Of a stretch of DNA of 64,000 bases, positions 1-12,644 are shown in pieces. The notes under the pieces are model-generated. The model ran no database searches. It had not been told where the DNA came from and saw only the letters and a list, made by a program, of their open reading frames with translations. Source of the DNA: Misgurnus anguillicaudatus (Eukaryota > Chordata > Actinopteri > Cypriniformes > Cobitidae); the NCBI RefSeq assembly GCF_027580225.2, contig NC_073340.2, positions 16,376,001 to 16,440,000 of the forward strand, written 5' to 3'. The number at the start of each line of letters is the position of its first letter. Positions within the stretch are counted from its first letter, which is position 1. A program made the translations under genes and the position numbers.

Positions 1-1210
1 ATAGCCACAAAGCATGATGCTGTCAACTTGGTTATGTGCTGTTTTTTTGCACCATCTTTTGATTACGGCCAAAGGTTAACTTTGTATGGAGGACCACAAG
101 AGTCATGCAAAATGTAATAAAGAACTTCAATATTTAATACCTACCTGGACAATAAAAATAGCAATTAATAGATTTGTTTAAAAATTCATTAATTAATCTA
201 TAAATAAATAGACAAAGTTACAAAAAAATCATTATGTAACATTTTATCAGACAATAAAAAGTGAGATTATAAAAATAATGTAGAAATGAAATATTAATCC
301 ATTAATAAATAGTTCAAATTAATATAACAATTTACAAAAACAACATAAAACACTCAATACGTTCATCATTTTAAATTGCATTTATAAATTCTTAATTCAA
401 TAATGGAATTTCAAAATGTATTTCAAAAAGCGATTTAAAAAGAGAAATAAATAACTGGATTCATAAATTGAACTACAAATACCAGGTTTAAATTAGGCAT
501 TTCAAAGGGCATTTCCGTTTACATTTCTGTTTTCATTTTCCCGATGGTTCTCCTTATTCTTTTCGCTATTTGATTTGCTTTTCATTTTAGCCTCTCTATT
601 AGCTTTTACATGATTTGTGTCTAATGTGTGTGACATGACATTACAGCCTACACTGAATTAAATTTTACATAAACTTGCTGTGCAAACCCCATTTAAATTC
701 ATTTCAGAATCATTTAATTTCAGTCTATTATTATTGTTCTCTTATACAGTTACAGTACATGGCTTAAAAACTTTATTGAACAGTTTTCAGGTTTACTCAT
801 ACAAAGGCTTGTTTAACATTAACGTGATTTTCTATTTAATATCTTTGAAACAATGTTGTTAATAACACTGGATGTCAAAATACAAATGACTTTGTGATTG
901 CATTCATTTCAGAAGCGTTCTGGATATTCACAAAATAAGGTACATGGAGTACCCACCCATAAGTCATTTGTCACATTAGCAGAGGTCAGTGCTGATAGAG
1001 AAACAAGTGTATAGAAAGCAAAAAGAAAGCTAAACTGGCACATAATGGAAAACAGTATAGTGAGTTTCATTTGCAATAGCCTAACAAATTCAATACATCT
1101 CCAATCTTAAAACATTTTATTTTATTATTGTATTAGTTTGTTCTGTTTCTTATTGAATGTGCACTGCAAATTATAGTCACGGCCATCAGCCGTGGTTTGT
1201 TTCCATCTGC
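1..1210. other. AT-rich intergenic stretch
   Basis: No gene recognised; only short frames. Confidence 0.4.
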
Positions 1211-1217
1211 TCAATAC

Positions 1218-1500
1218 ACTCTAAAAACAAACTGTGCTACATAGCACCAAAAGTGGTTCTTGGTTCGTAACCATAGAGGAACCACTTTTAAGTGCCAATA
1301 GCACAGATGAAGTACCTGTGTAGCACCTGTGAATAACCACAAGGTGCTATGTAGAACCATATGTGGTGCTACAGGGGTGCTATATGACCCCTGTATGGTT
1401 CTTCATAGGTGCTCCATAGATGCTATATAGCACTAAAAAGGTTCCTCTTTAAGCCAAGAACCTCTTTTAGTGTTATTTAGCACCGTTTGTTTTAAGAGTG
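1218..1500. mobile_element. MITE with ACTCTAAAAACAAAC ends
   Basis: CACTCTAAAAACAAACTGTGC and GCACCGTTTGTTTTAAGAGTG are inverted. The interior repeats GTGCTATxTAGCAC-type motifs. A related element with ACTCTTAAAACAAATGTG lies near 33547. Confidence 0.7.
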
Positions 1501-3056
1501 TATGTTTACAGTATACGCATAGTTGGAGTGCATGTATAGTTCACGTAAAAATGAAAATTCTGTCATTACATTTTTGGGAGAACTATCCCTTTTATGTATA
1601 AAAAAACCACATGTATATGCTCAAGCAGGCATTAAGGATTACAACAAAATATAAAAACATCAGAAATACATGACATAAGTCCCTTTGATGAATCTTTTGT
1701 CCAAGGCAGTATTTTAGTTACTCTGACATGCTGCACCAAACAACAAAGACTTATCACCTTACAAACAACTGATAAGCAAAAATATATTTATAACACTTTC
1801 ATTAGTTACTTTCAAACATTATGCAAGTCATGTATCACTTTAAACATTTCTGAGCTATTTTCAACCCAGGATTAGGTCAAAAAGGGACAAACCCAGACGT
1901 TGGACTAAAATAACCAAGAACATTTTGAAATTTCAGCCAACAATAGAAAACAAACCAGTTAAATTACAACCCAAATTGTTGAACATAACCCAGATTTTTT
2001 AAAAGTGACACTATAAAATTACAGATTATAACAATAGTATATTCATCAAACATTTGTGACATTCGAAAAAATGTAAATTTGTGTAAATCTAACACATGTC
2101 CTTTAAACATTTAACAATGTAAAAAGTAAACACTTATGTTTGTTTATGTTATTAAGGTAGAAGTCCACATTGAACACATTATATACTGCACTACTGTATT
2201 ATGCATCACTTTAACTCTTTTTAAAAAGATGTATGTGAAATTCTGTCTGACCATCTTATTCTCTTGATGACATATTTTTAAACAACCAGTTTTCATCTTA
2301 AAGGGACAAAAAGTATGATTTACCCCCATCTAGTGGTGAAATTGTATTTTGCATCCAAACGAATAGTGCTCTCTAGCGCCTCGCTTTTCCAAATGCATGT
2401 TGCAACTATGGTAGCCGTTGTGTACTCACTGATCTCCTTGTCTGTTGCAGCTGGTTCACGTGTTCTGAATGAAAACATGTTGTGGAAACGCGTTGGTAGG
2501 CTAGTGCTTTTTGTCCCTCTCTGCTATTATAGTTTATCAATACGGCGGAACGACATGGAGACCTCCTTGGACTTACCCGTTTAATGTAAGTAAAGAGAAG
2601 AAATTCTAAGCTTACAAAGAAAAATCAGATCACTGGCAGAGGTCATTTGACACCAATGAGGACATATTTATGAATAAAGACATTGATCATTGATTTTGAT
2701 TAATAAAACACTTAAAACCCTACTTACAGTCCCTTTTAAGCAGCACACTTGTCCATGCTGAATAAACACTTGTTGTTTTTCTGTCATCTTATGTCATTTT
2801 ATTAAAGTTATTTATTTTTTATTTATATAAATTTGTGTGAAAATAAAAAATAGCTAGAACTGAATTCATAAAGATATTATATTAATAAAATGTTATTTAT
2901 AATCAAATGCATAGATAAAGATATTTTTTAATTTATGGTTAAAGACTGCACTGTAAAAAGTGAAAAGTTCGATTAACATAATAAATGATCCAACTTTTTA
3001 CAGTGTGATTAAAGATATTAAGGCATGATTTTATGAAGCTGTTTTAAAACGGTATG

Positions 3057-3456
3057 CAGTGGCGGCCGGTGACTTCTTTTTTCGAGGGCGCTCGATGCAA
3101 AGTTCATCACAACATTTATGTAGCCCATCATGTGTGTGGTTCGTAATTTCAAAATATGTGTTCTGCGCATCGAGTAATCCTATGTGCATCATGTGTCCTG
3201 TCAAAACAAGTGCCTGCTGCAGACGCATCCAAAGGGTCCATGATAAAAGAGATGCTCACGTTTGCAATATACTCACATAATCTCATAAACGGTTTTGACG
3301 CGTGTGCAACAGACACCCATCTCGACAAAACACGTGATGCACATGGTTTACATACGCAACAAACACATATTTTGATAACACGAGGAACACACATGACACT
3401 CTGAACACTTATTTTGAATTTGCGCCCCTCGGATGAGCAGTCATGAGCCGCCACTG
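3057..3456. mobile_element. hAT-type MITE, 400 bp
   Basis: Ends CAGTGGCGGC and GCCGCCACTG are inverted, with the 8-bp duplication ACGGTATG at 3049-3056 and 3457-3464. No coding capacity. Confidence 0.9.
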
Positions 3457-3499
3457 ACGGTATGTATTGTAAAAGTCAGCCCAGTAGTGATTTAAAGAG

Positions 3500-3838
3500 A
3501 AAAGTGACATTATGTGGATTATGATTATGTTATGATTACATCTGCACTGTTTACCGGCTTGCACTCTGAATAAGCTGTTTTGCATTACTGTACAAATCAT
3601 TATATCTGCACTGTTTACTTTACTGGTTTGCACTATTATATATGTGCTTCTTGCTGCTTTACTTATCTTTCTTTATTTGAATAGTTGTACTTTATATTTT
3701 TATTATCTGTATTTAAATGTTCTACTGTTATCTGTATGCACTAAGGGTCTGAAAGAAATGCAATTTCAATTCTCTGTATGTATGTACTGTATATGTGGAA
3801 GAATTGACAATAAAAGCAGACTTGACTACACTTGATTA
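3500..3838 (+). mobile_element. LINE 3' UTR fragment (L2/CR1-like)
   Basis: TGCACTGTTTAC-rich sequence ending GAATTGACAATAAAAGCAGACTT is the usual 3' end of fish L2/CR1-type LINEs. No coding part remains. Confidence 0.5.
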
Positions 3839-3993
3839 TACAGCATGAGCTTCACTTATCTTTAGTCTACACTTTCACTTGGAAACTCAATAGGAAACAC
3901 ACTAACTACAAACACAATAGCAGCTCCTATTTATGTGTCCAATAATACACATCTTAAACCACAAAAATATGTTTTTTTGTACCAAGCTTCATT

Positions 3994-5858
3994 TTAGCTT
4001 GTAGTTTCCAGAAGATGCTCACAGCCCTCTGCAGTGAATTGTTTCTCACCTGTAACCTGCTCAATAAATTCTAGTATCCCTAAAGCCCTTGTGTCATTTG
4101 TGTTATAAGATAAACGCTTGTCAGCAATCTTCCTTAGATTTTTAGCACTTTTCTTTCCATCTCGTGTATCAGGTGCCATTTGTAAACAGTCCTTGTAGTA
4201 TTTGATGGCCAGATATTGATTTCTTTTTCTGTACTGCTGGAACTCTCCATAATACAAGTAAAGCTGTTGTAGTCCCTCAATTTTCTGCTTAGCTGCGAAG
4301 AAGGCTGTTTGAAAAACTTCTTCAGCCCGATCGATTTGTCCGTCCTCACCGTAGAGAATTGCCAGTTGTGTCATTGCATAGATAAACCCACTCTTTAGAG
4401 TGATAGCCTTTTCAAAATGTGAGATGGTTAAATTACGAAATCTTTGACACTCAGGCTGCTCCCTGGATTGTTCTTTTATCTTTTTATAGCAAAGAGCCAA
4501 CTGATGGTGTATGAATGCTGAATTTGGAGAAACATCCAATGCTCTTTTTAACAGGCTAATAGACCTGTCTATAGGTCCATAGTTTCTCAGGTATTTCCCC
4601 ACATATCGAATCACATGTGGACTATCTGGAGACATCTCAAGAGCCCTTTCCACCAGATCCTCAGCCTCATCAAACAGCTTAAATTCAGCGAGTTTCAGAG
4701 CTAAAAGAAGCTTCAGTTCATCATTATCAGGGTTTGTTTCTATCGCCCGTCTGAGTTGTTTTAAGGCAGATGAATCCTCCGGACATTTAGTTTCTGTTCT
4801 GTATAGTACAATGGCATAACCAGCGTTCCAGTGACCGTCTTCTGGCTCCAACTCCAATGCCTTTTTAAAACACTCCTGAGCTCTGCTGTAGTATTTGCGT
4901 GAAAATTTAAACAAGGCCCAGGCCTTCTCACCAAGCACTTGAGGATGAGGAGCAGATGTAGAGACGGCTGGGTTTTTTTCTTTGATCTCCTTCAGTTTTT
5001 CCAGGTAACTTTGGCATTCATCATACTGTGTCATGTGAAAGTGTAACCAGGCAAAATTTCCATAAGTAACAATGAGCTTTTCATCACAGTTATCCCCATA
5101 AAAATCTTTAGTGAGCTCCACAGATTTCTTCAAGTTTGTTAGAGCTTCTTCATTAGAACCCAAAAGATACTTAACGTATGCCAAAGAGTTGTGTGTGTGT
5201 GCGTCCCCTGCCTTATCACCAAGATTTAAGTCACGATGCTGCTCCAGTCTTGTTAAAAGATCTGTTATGTTTGTGTCTTCTTTTTTCAAATCCCAAGTAA
5301 AGTGACATTCCAGCTCGGCCAGTTCCACAAAGGCAGGTTTGTCCTTGAAATAACTGTTTTAAAATGTAATATCTATTTATTAAATTCATATATTTAATCA
5401 GTTACACAGTCTTTTTACTAAAGTCTTGCATTAATCTCATATTATGCCCTCTTTCTTTCAATGTTTTCTTAGTCATAATTCAGACTTTCGATCAACATCT
5501 ACATTGTCAGAAAAGGTCTAAAGGGTGAGGGTGGTGTCATCAACTGTTCATTTTTGTACCTTTATGTGACAACACATTGAAATGTTGTAGGCATACATTG
5601 GGGTACAGTAGACCTATTCTGTGCGTTTAAGGACCAATTTTGTACCACTTTAATTTTACATTTGGTACACAAGATCATTAAGGTACAGTAATGTACACAA
5701 AAAACATTGTATTTTGTTTTGAATACCTGTAAAGGTACAGTAGGTAGCTACAAAACGGAAACTTAGGGTACCACCCAATCGACACAAAAGGTACAGTTTT
5801 AAACCTTTTTTCTGACAGTCTACAGAATTAGACAAAGTGAAACAATGACCTACCTCAT
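3994..5858 (-). CDS. IFIT-1: intact interferon-induced TPR protein, two exons
   Basis: Probable IFIT-family antiviral effector; relatives are cytosolic TPR proteins that bind viral RNA ends or translation factors. Exon 1 codes only ATGAG (5854-5858) followed by donor GTAGGT. Exon 2 runs 5353-3994 after an AAACAG acceptor and ends in TAA. Joining them in phase gives a protein of about 454 residues starting MSYFKDKPAFVELAELECHF. The CHFTW motif near residue 18 is an IFIT signature. TPR-like helical pairs follow at about 55-85, 98-128, 143-175, 198-240, 248-282 and 310-350, for example NSLAYVKYLLGSNEEAL, GEKAWALFKFSRKYY and HHQLALCYKK. No signal peptide or membrane segment is seen, fitting a cytosolic protein. 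The open frame in exon 2 extends only from a GTG, so the true start must be in exon 1. An ISRE-like site lies 86 bases upstream of the ATG. Family assignment is confident; orthology to a particular IFIT is not. Confidence 0.9.
5503..5819. mobile_element. MITE in intron 1 of IFIT-1
   Basis: The ends are inverted copies: TGTCAGAAAAGGT near 5505 and ACCTTTTTTCTGACAGT near 5803-5819. The interior carries repeated GGTACAGTA motifs. There is no coding capacity. Superfamily and exact ends are unclear. Confidence 0.5.
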
Positions 5859-5943
5859 TTTTTCGGTGAAAAACAAATGTTAAACCAAACAGTAGCAATT
5901 CAGCCGTAAATGAACCATTTTATCCTGCGTAAACATGCATTTA

Positions 5944-5955
5944 GAAACCGAAAGT
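5944..5955. promoter_or_regulatory. Candidate ISRE upstream of IFIT-1
   Basis: GAAACCGAAAGT matches the interferon-stimulated response element core GAAANNGAAA. It sits 86 bases upstream of the IFIT-1 start codon. Position and match suggest that interferon (ISGF3/IRF) drives the gene. The site is in reverse orientation relative to the gene, which ISREs tolerate. Confidence 0.65.
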
Positions 5956-5969
5956 AAAGTCGATCCAAA

Positions 5970-6190
5970 GCCGTTTCTCAATCCAAAGGCTGCAGCCTCC
6001 GGAGGCTGCATACGTCATCAAAACTTATTTCAGAATATTAACAATTATAAAGTTAACTATTATTCTAAGTTAATCGTAAATTGTTGTAACATGCTTATGA
6101 CTTGCGAACGTAATGCTTAGTTAACCAAAATAAACCAGGATTGATGACCTATGGAGCCTGCATATCTCCGGAGGCTGATTGAGAAACGGC
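5970..6190. mobile_element. MITE family A, copy 1
   Basis: An inverted-repeat element of about 221 bp with ends GCCGTTTCTCAATCC and GATTGAGAAACGGC, each followed by a CTCCGGAGGCTGCA-type motif. Two more copies of the family occur at 10807-11053 and 32701-32939. This copy lies 14 bases beyond the candidate ISRE of IFIT-1, so it forms the distal edge of the proximal promoter. Confidence 0.75.
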
Positions 6191-6194
6191 CGGA

Positions 6195-7255
6195 ATCTGC
6201 ATCCAAGTCTGCTGCGCTTTAAATGTAGACGATATTTCCTGCTTAGCTTTATCTTAATATTTTTTTCTGCTGTGTGCATATGATATCTTTGAAGTTCAAT
6301 TCGTTTTTAATTTAGTTGTATGTATTTCGATAACCATATTTGCTTTTGAGAAATTTAATTTTGTTAAACGGAGTAACAAAATCTGAAAAACACAACTACT
6401 TTCCCGTGCAACAAATTATAAATAAATTCGTAGCCCTAAACAACATTAAAATTAACAGCAATAATGTGGTCTACCCAATTTTAATGCTTGTCTTTTCTCA
6501 CGTTCCGGTTTCTTTTTTTTTCAGCCGTATCCTGATTGGGATTTATTTATTTACTTTAAATTTTATTAGAAAAAAAAACTAAATGTTATTGTCTATGACT
6601 TCACCTCTGAAATTATTTACAGTAATGTAGCATACTCTAAACAATTAAGGTAGGCCTCTTAAGGCAAGATCCATGTCATTTTTAATACAGCTTCATGACC
6701 TTGTATGCCAGCCTAAAAAACAATTGTTTACCCAACACTGTTATGAAATATTACAAATTACGTCATCAGAGTCTTAACTTGATACAGACATAAAATCAGT
6801 AGCCTATATGCTACTTCTAGTATCTAACATCTATAAAAGAACAATGTTCAATAGATGTTTTATTTACATAGGTTTTAACTCTCATAATTTATCCCAAATA
6901 CGTATAAAGTCTTCTTTAAAAAAAAATTGCCTAGGAGTGTGTAAGAGCATTACTCTGACTGCCGCGTGACAACAGTACCATCTATTGGTCAGGCAATGTG
7001 TTCAATGTCGTACTAGGAATAAAGGTTTTATATCACAACTAACAGTTCTAACTGCAGAATGAACGCGTGATCTTTCCCGACAGTCATTGCTTTTCATCGC
7101 AGAGAGACACTGAACGAACAAATTTAGAGTCACAATATAGATTTTATATAAGAAATAAAAAGTGTGTTGAAACAAAAAAGTAATTGGTACAATACATCAG
7201 GGCATCAGGCACATTTATAATAAATAAATAGCGCTAATATTCTACTGCATTTACC

Positions 7256-7300
<45 letters not shown>

Positions 7301-7600
7301 GCACACACATATATAGATAAAAGCAGGAAGTCCAATATCTTTGTTGTTATTGTGAGACTACAAACAACCCTTTTCCGGTCAGATAGGCACCAACTTCTAA
7401 ATGTATGTTACATTTCGACTACAAATATGACACACTCTCAATAAAGATTAATGTTTCTACGAGTGAAATGCTCATTTAGAAACACATTTTTGAGACTAAA
7501 CTTTGTTAAAGCTTAGTGATAAAAAACAATAAACTTTATTTGTCTACTTGTAAAATAAAATCAGAATAACAAGTTCTAATAAATTCCAGCATCTTACAAT
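6195..7600. other. Spacer between IFIT-1 and IFIT-2
   Basis: AT-rich with a CA microsatellite at 7259-7309. No gene recognised. Confidence 0.45.
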
Positions 7601-8181
7601 ATCTTACTGTACCTCTTAAACAATGTTATATTAAACAGTTGTACTCCCCATTGCATCACATCCCTCCGCAGGCGTTTGTTTATTACCTGTTACTTGCTCA
7701 ATAAATTCAACTATCCTTAAAGCGATTGTGTCATTTGTGCTTTAAACAAATGTCTTTCAGCAATCTTTCTCAGTGTCGAAGCACTCTTAATGCCGTATCG
7801 TGTGTTTGGTGCCATTTTAAAACATTTCATGTAGTAGTCGACAGCAACTGGCTCACATCTTTTTCTGTGTTCCTGAAACCCTCCATAATGCAAGTATAGT
7901 GCTTGCAGATCTTCAGTATTCCCTTCAGCCATGGACAAGGCTGTTTGATAAACATCATCCGCCTTATCAATCTGTCCGTTCTCACCATAGAGAAATGCTA
8001 GGTCTGTCATTGCATATATGAATCCACTCTTCAGAGTTATAGCCTTCTCAAGATGAGATATGCATAACTGACAAAATTTCTGACTTTCCTTGTGTAATTC
8101 TTGTTTTTTCTTTTTGTAACAGAGAGCTAACTGATGGTGTATGAATGCTGAATTTGGAGAAACATCCAATGCTCTTTTTAA

Positions 8182-9461
8182 CCCTTGTGTGGTGTTCATA
8201 TTTCTGTTACTTAGACAATGTTTGTGGGTCTAGTGGACCCAGAGCATTATTAGTATCTTAAACCAATGCCGTCATACAAATTTATGTATAACTGTTTACA
8301 GATGATTACTTTAGCCTCATTGCAAGTAATATAGACAGAATTTATGGTTAATATTTGTCATTTACCACTGGTAGAGGACTATATATAGATTAAAGTGCTA
8401 TTCGTTTTTGTGATAATATGAAATAAGAGAAGAAAATTCTATTCTCCCCCAGATGTTTATCTAAATTAAGTATTTTCGTCACCTTTTCATCTCAAATAAT
8501 TTTTTCATCACTTTGATGTTTAATCCTTTGAACTTAGTTTGAAATTGTACACATTTGTGTCCGTCTACACAGCACAAGCCCCATCTGAAAAGATGCGGTA
8601 TTATAACACATTATCTACACTGAACACATAACCTGTTCATGCCGGCCTACACAACACATAAGAAACAGATTTTTACTGTGTAGCTGTGTTGCATATGCAT
8701 TTCTTGCATTTTATAGACGTATACTGTGTCTTCCTGTCCATCTTCTGTCCACACACACAATGTGTTGCTTTTGGCTACAACCTAAAATGATGAAAATGGT
8801 TGGATATGAAATTTTACTTACGCTATTTCTCACTCTCTCTCACACACTTATACACACACAAACACACACACCATAGGTTTTGTGGTAACTCATGGTTTTA
8901 CAAATAGTAATCAATACACCAGTTTACCATGATTACTACACGTTTACTATAATACAACCATGGTTATTTTTTTGTAAGGGATATAATGGTAAAATGTAGA
9001 ATGGTTCCTGTTAGACAAAAGGTAAAGTGTTTGGGACAGTGGGGGCAGACAAGTGTTCATGCATGATATATAACAAGTTGTATCCTTGCGCTGTTACAGC
9101 AAGTGCCGAAGGACAAAACTCTGACATGCATTCATCACATATGTACAGACATAGATAAAAACACACTCATGCACTCACAGCAGTCCCAGATAAGTGAAAA
9201 ACAAAGTGAAGTTACATAGCATATTACATTTTCACTCTCTTATTACCTCCGGGTCCAGTGGACCCGAACACCACATATGTAATATAAATGTGTAGGGGGG
9301 GTGTACAGTGTACAGTCATTATAAAGTTGTTTATTTTTATGTTCTTTATAGAAAATGAGCCAAGGCCAATGAATCTGAGTTTGAAACAACAATTAATTGC
9401 ATAATTTTTCTTTTAGTAAACATTAAAAACGGGTCCCACAGACCCGAACACCACACAAGGG
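8182..9461. mobile_element. Non-autonomous piggyBac-type element inside IFIT-2
   Basis: The ends are perfect 16-bp inverted repeats, CCCTTGTGTGGTGTTC at 8182-8197 and its complement at 9446-9461. They are flanked by the TTAA duplication (8178-8181 and 9462-9465) that marks the piggyBac superfamily. Subterminal palindromes of the type GGGTC...GACCC occur near 8226, 9250 and 9431. No transposase frame is visible. Confidence 0.9.
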
Positions 9462-10806
9462 TTAACAGACTAATGGACCGGTCTACAGACCCATAGTTTC
9501 TCAGGTATTTCCCCACATATCGAATCACATGTGGACTATCTGGAGACATCTCAAGAGCCCTTTCCACCAGATCCTCAGCCTCATCAAACAGCTTAAATTC
9601 AGCGAGTTTCAGAGCTAAAAGAAGCTTCAGTTCATCATTATCAGGGTTTGTTTCTATCGCCCGTCTGAGTTGTTTTAAGGCAGATGAATCCTCCGGACTC
9701 GCACATTTAGTTTCTGTTCTGTATAGTACAATGGCATAACCAGCGTTCCACTCACCATCTTCTGGCTCCAGCTCCAATGCCTTTTTAAAACACTCCTGAG
9801 CTCTGCGGTAGTATTTGCGTGAAAATTTAAACAAGGCCCAGGCCTTCTCACCAAGCACTTGAGGATGAGGAGCAGATGTAGAGACGGCTGTGTTTTTTTC
9901 TTTGATCTCCTTCAGTTTTTCCAGGTAACTTCTGCATTCAGCGTACTTTTTCATGTGAAAGTGTAACCAGGCAAAATTTCCATAAGTGACAATGAGCTTC
10001 TCATCACAGTTGTCTCCATAAAAATCTTTAGTGAGCTCCACAGATTTCTTCAAGTTTGTTAGGGCTTCTTCATAAGAACCCAACAGATACTTAACGTATG
10101 CCAAAGAGTTGTGTGTGTGTGCGGTACCTGCCTTATTACCCAGACTTAAGTCAAGATTGTCCTCTAGTTTAATTAAATGATCAGTGATGTTTGTGTCTTT
10201 CTTATTCATATTCCATGTGAAGTGACATTCCTGCTCGGTCAGTTCTGTAATCAAAAGCTTATCCTCTGGACAACTGCAATGAATAAGAAGCTATTTATTC
10301 TATAAAAGTGCATTTATTAAGCAATGTGTATGTACTGATGAATTGTAAAATATTTAATAATTAGTTTGATGTAATGAAAATAAATGGGAACATTTGTTAC
10401 AGGACAAAATTGAAAATCATGAAAAGGGGCCACCATCATGCTCTACAAATGGGGTAAGATGACTTACACTTGAAATAAATGAATAATGTAAGAAAGGAAA
10501 GAGCACAATTCCACTCAAAGAGATGTGTCTGTAATTAAACATTTTCAGGTATATTGCAAAGGTTAATGAATATTTAAGTTTGATGAATATTAAAGGTTAA
10601 GATAAGGCATATGAAATGTACTTCTATCACTTAACTTTATTTAATTAATAAACCTTGAAAACAGGTTCTGATGAGAACATGTTCAAACAAAATTAATAAG
10701 GAAACAGACATTTAATAATTTGTGCACATGAGATTTCGTGCCAACTATAGTCAAGAGGAACAGCTTATACACGACATGTTTAATAATTTGGTTCGTCAAA
10801 TATACA

Positions 10807-11053
10807 GGCCGTCTCAATCCGAAGGCTACAGCTTTCGGAGGTCGTATTTACAGGCTGCGTACGTCATAAATACTGCCTTATTTCAGAATATTAACAATTA
10901 TAAAGCTGACAATTATTCTTAGTTAATCGTAAATTGTTGTAATATGCTTATGACTTGCGTATGTAATGCTCAGTTAATAAACAAGGCTTGATGACGTATG
11001 CAGCCTGCAAATACGACCTCCGCAGGCTGCAGCATTCAGACCGAGAAACGGCC
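10807..11053. mobile_element. MITE family A, copy 2, in intron 1 of IFIT-2
   Basis: Same inverted ends (GGCCGTCTCAATCCGAAGG and CCGAGAAACGGCC) and same interior as the copy at 5970-6190. It lies about 75 bases from the exon 1 donor of IFIT-2. Confidence 0.75.
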
Positions 11054-11314
11054 ACACAAATTCGATTCGTGTCCAACTTATATGGGGTAAAGCAAAACAA
11101 AAACTTAACAATATAAACGAAACTTACCTCATTTTTTGTGACCTTCAATTATTTTAATGGTTTTAAACTAGCACAAAGCTAAAACCAAAAAGATAGAGAT
11201 GTACTTCGATATATTTGCAGTTGATGAATGTGCAACGTCATCTGTGAAACACGTGAGCATGCGCATATTTCAGTTAAAGGGACAGTTCAAGTTAAAGGGA
11301 CAATGACACGTGAC

Positions 11315-11324
11315 TTTTCCTTTC
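11315..11324. promoter_or_regulatory. Weak ISRE-like site upstream of IFIT-2
   Basis: On the minus strand this reads GAAAGGAAAA, one base off GAAANNGAAA. It lies 183 bases upstream of the IFIT-2 ATG. It is weaker than the sites of IFIT-1 and IFIT-4 and could be chance. Confidence 0.3.
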
Positions 11325-11437
11325 GGTTATGCAAAACAAACTTCAATATTCTGTATAGCAAAATACGTCGGTGTTGGTTCAGATGTTTTTGTATGTGCTT
11401 TGTTAAATATATAGTGCTTACTCGAGATGCTTTTAAC

Positions 11438-11569
11438 TAGGGATGCACCGATACCACTTTTTTCCATCTCCGATCCGATTCCGATACCCGAATTCTGAGT
11501 ATCGGCCGATTCCGATACCTGCCGATCCGATACTACTGTATTTTTCTTGAGCAATTTAAATTACACACA

Positions 11570-11617
<48 letters not shown>

Positions 11618-12644
11618 TACACTATATAAATGTCTAAATCTAGCATAATATAATTATATCATATATAATTATACTTTTAAATTAAAAACCAATAATTTAA
11701 AATGATTTACAAGTTACAAGAACATTAGTAATTATTAACCATGGCAGTGTTTAGGAGAAAATAAAATAGGCACGTTTGATCAAATAAGTATGCTAAATAT
11801 ATTTTCCTTAATTGCGCAAAAAGTCACAGTAAAAAAGCTTTAGTGTGCAGATGGTTATTTTGGGAATTATGCACTTAACCGGACCTTTTATGCACATTTC
11901 GGGTGCAGAATTGATGCGCCTAAATCATATTGAGTGCGCATTCTGCGCAATACTGTGCAGCATTGATGCTCTAGAAGCGTCCTCACACTCGCATGGGATT
12001 CCTCGCTCCGCAATGGAAAGCTAAGTTCATAACTATTAAAACATAAAAAGATTTGATGCATCGTGTGCTCAGCACATACTGAATTGCATCCATCCAACAA
12101 CTTACTGAGACTTTATAAAATCAGATCTTTAAAACAGCCTACAGTTATTGAGGGTTCGTGAATGACGCGTTTCATCCGTCCGCTTCACCTGTGAATCCTA
12201 AGCACATAGTGAATTGCATCCATCCAACAGCTTACTGAGACTTTATGAAATCAGATCTTTAATAAAGCCTAACGTTACAGTTATTGTGTGTGTTATTGTG
12301 TGTGTGCCTGTGTTGAATGACGCGTTTTTATCCGTCCGCTTCTCATCAGTGGATTAACTCATTTTGCAAGTAAGTTACAGTGTTTCTGTGAACATGAATA
12401 TTTTTAAATGTGCGTTTGTTCCTTCACATGAAGCTATTGAGTGTAAGATGACTTTGATTATAGTGCATAAAAACGTTTATGGTGCTTTTATAATACTTTG
12501 ACGTTTTAATCGCTTGTCAGTGACAACCATGGGTAATGCGCAGTATCGGAATTGGATCGGTCCTGTTAGTCCGATATCCGATCCAGCAAAAAATGCCGGA
12601 TCGGCCCCGATACCGATCCAGAATATCGGATCGGTGCATCCCTA
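11438..12644. mobile_element. hAT-type non-autonomous element, 1,207 bp
   Basis: Perfect 15-bp inverted ends TAGGGATGCACCGAT, with an 8-bp target duplication CTTTTAAC at 11430-11437 and 12645-12652, as in hAT elements. The interior holds a CA microsatellite (11563-11613) and a duplicated stretch around 12055-12275. No transposase frame. The ends are shared with the small elements at 41136-41483 and 59902-60255. Confidence 0.9.

Larger units (their letters stand above)
7631..11132 (-). pseudogene. IFIT-2: IFIT copy split by a piggyBac-type element
   Basis: A close paralogue of IFIT-1. Exon 1 is ATGAG (11128-11132) with donor GTAAGT; exon 2 starts at 10273 after TTGCAG, giving MSCPEDKLLITELTEQECHF. 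TPR units 1-6 are intact down to 9466. Exon 2 is then interrupted by a 1,280-bp transposon (8182-9461) inserted at a TTAA that IFIT-1 also has at the same position; the coding part resumes at 8181. Reading into the element would give a truncated protein of about 310 residues with a roughly 40-residue foreign tail ending at 9346. The distal part (8181-7631) is open until a frame break near 7740-7750. Beyond it another frame continues the IFIT C-terminus (FIEQVTG motif) to a TAA at 7631. Two lesions make full-length function unlikely, but a truncated product is possible. Confidence 0.88.

Noticed and set aside
1218..1500. Regularly spaced GTGCTAT-type repeats as a possible CRISPR-like array
   Set aside because: Repeats are irregular, inverted and bounded by MITE ends in a vertebrate genome.
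2315..2584. An 89-codon frame
   Set aside because: Lies in a stretch resembling a TTAA repeat (TTAAAGGGACAAAAAG near 2299); no splice sites or homology recognised.
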